Below, piece after piece: positions 62,751-64,000 of a DNA stretch of 64,000 bases. A program made the position numbers and the translations under genes. Position 1 is the stretch's first letter. Every line of letters starts with the position of its first letter. The notes beneath the pieces are model-generated. The model did no database searches. It was not told where the DNA came from and saw nothing but the letters and a program-made list of their open reading frames with translations. Source of the DNA: Chimonanthus salicifolius (Eukaryota; Streptophyta; Magnoliopsida; Laurales; Calycanthaceae); contig CM023541.1 of NCBI GenBank assembly GCA_013350335.1, positions 33,844,739-33,908,738 of the forward strand, written 5' to 3'.

Positions 62751-62864
62751 TCATTGCCTTCCACCCAATTTCTATACGCTAAGGCCTTTGCATTGTGCAT
62801 GTTATTATGTGTCATTTCTCTTTGTTCTTAGATACAATAGCCCATGCATTGTAAGATAACATTA

Positions 62865-64000
62865 CATCCTAATTTGATTTTATTTCGAAGCCTCTTTGAT
62901 AAAAATCTATTCAATAAATAAACTACACAAGAGACAAGTTCACCCCAAAATTCTTTAGGCACACCTTTTCTTTTAACATGCTCCTTATGGTATTAAAAGA
63001 ATGTCTATTTTTCCTTTTTGAAATACTATTTTGTTAGGGTAAGCATTCTAAATTATTGGTGTTGAGGTTCGTTACAGACTTGTCACGTGTAGTGTTAGGT
63101 TGGGCAAACTTAACATGAATAGTCTTAAAGGACATGATTTCATGCATTCCATTACTCTTGAACTTCCGGTGTATTCAGGTATATAATATTTAGTATCAAA
63201 GTAGATTCCATGTTTCGTATTTAAATCCTAGTGAAAACAACCTAAGAAAATGGCTAATTTGAAAGCCACCACATAGGTGGAAATGGCTATTTGGTTTAGA
63301 GTGAGAGCTACCATAAAGTGGGTGGTAGGGATGTTAATAGGATGTGTACTGGTTTGTTATGTAAGGAGTCATCAATGAAGGAGAGTGTTAAGATTCACCG
63401 ATAACTTGTCATGTGCTTGGTGTGGCCAACTTGAGGTATGAGTATCGGGTTGGACCAATGTATAAAATGAGATAGGCTCAGAAGGGAAGATTTATGCATT
63501 TCATTAGCTCAAAAACTTTTATAATGATTAGATACTCTTCTCAATTTTTTTTAAAGTACAACTCTACACTTCTAATTGATAACTTAATGCCTTGATGTGA
63601 TCACTTTGCTTCTAAACAATTTTTCTTAACTCTTTGAATTTTATGAAAAAATCTTTCTTCTATTTCAATAAAGAGACCAAATGTTTATGCATTATGATAA
63701 TCCATAAAAGTAACGAGGTACATGTTGCCACCATTCGTCTTTGTGGGTTCAAATCTGTCTGTGTAGATTAATTGGAGGGATTGTGTAGCTCTTCTAGATT
63801 TTCTACCTTCAATTTTATTTTTCTTTCATAGGGCATTAGGCCAATCTATACGTAAAATTCCTATGAACATCTTCTCTTTTGATATTATGGTAAAAGCATT
63901 AAAGTTTAGGTGACCAAATTAAAGATGTCATAAAAAACATTATTTTTCATCAAAGAATTAAAACACTTTGAAACATCTATTTGTAAGTTCAAAGAGAAAA
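62865..64000 (-). pseudogene. Decayed copia integrase, second element, runs off window
   Basis: On the minus strand, 64000-63525 reads as the copia pre-integrase and integrase core (YDIFNLVT, IDWPNAL, QLIYTD, NGGNMYLVTFMDY). 63050-62865 continues with the integrase C-terminal part (KEFWGELVSCVVYLLNR). Many stops and frameshifts are present. The two parts are split by a small insertion (63060-63523). It differs from the copia at 50413-56126. Confidence 0.75.
63060..63523 (+). mobile_element. TRIM/SMART-like insertion in the copia remnant
   Basis: Two diverged direct repeats, about 63060-63190 and 63388-63523, share tgtt.ag.ttc, cttgtca.gtg, tg.ggttg..caa/tgtggccaacttg and atgcatt.cattа-like ends (…ggaagatttatgcatttcatta / …catgcattccatta). 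Between them lies ttagtatcaaagt, resembling an initiator tRNA-Met primer site. No coding sequence. The copia frame resumes on the other side, which supports an insertion. Exact ends and duplication were not established. Confidence 0.45.

Overview
This is a plant nuclear window: low gene density, GT-AG introns up to several kilobases, and dense layers of degenerate retroelements and small DNA transposons. Three protein-coding genes can be supported. (1) A beta-tubulin gene on the minus strand (coding exons 1 and 2 at 6667-7060 and 4492-4761); its third exon is not in the window. (2) A nuclear-type protein with five CCHC zinc knuckles, related to ZCCHC9, on the plus strand, with five coding exons spread over 27617-42778. 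(3) An actin-depolymerizing factor (ADF/cofilin) on the plus strand at 59731-62030, with the typical plant first exon that is only the ATG. An organelle-type 23S rRNA piece (a nuclear plastid insertion) lies at about 2889-3255. The species is not identifiable from the sequence alone; a large-genome angiosperm is the safest statement.

Layout. 1-4500: SINE copy, a possible non-coding promoter/leader, a hairpin, an RTE-like LINE remnant and the plastid fragment, all downstream of (or inside intron 2 of) beta-tubulin. 4492-7213: beta-tubulin with its TATA box. 7214-13905: AT-rich sequence with two hAT-like elements, both with 8-bp target duplications. 13906-17606: a cluster of miniature LTR retrotransposons (TRIMs), one split by a hAT-like MITE, plus a solo LTR. 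17607-27480: LTR-derived sequence, including a 3.27-kb solo LTR that carries an array of short palindromes. 27480-42778: the zinc-knuckle gene; intron 1 holds tandem repeats and a solo LTR, intron 2 holds a complete but decayed antisense Ty3/gypsy element. 42779-49880: degenerate repeats and SINEs. 49885-57513: a 5'-truncated L1-type LINE interrupted by a 5.7-kb Ty1/copia element. 58647-58989: a foldback MITE. 59731-62030: ADF. 62485-64000: SINE/MITE pieces and a decayed copia integrase (minus strand) interrupted by a small TRIM-like insertion.

The three host genes are unrelated housekeeping-type genes (microtubule subunit, RNA-binding zinc-knuckle protein, actin turnover) and show no sign of working as a unit. 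Nothing here looks like a new multi-gene system. The most informative signals are structural: eight insertions with matching or near-matching target-site duplications readable directly in the sequence, two clear cases of nesting, a cis motif shared between several different LTRs, the palindrome array, and the beta-tubulin gene whose 3' half is missing or displaced by more than 4.4 kb.
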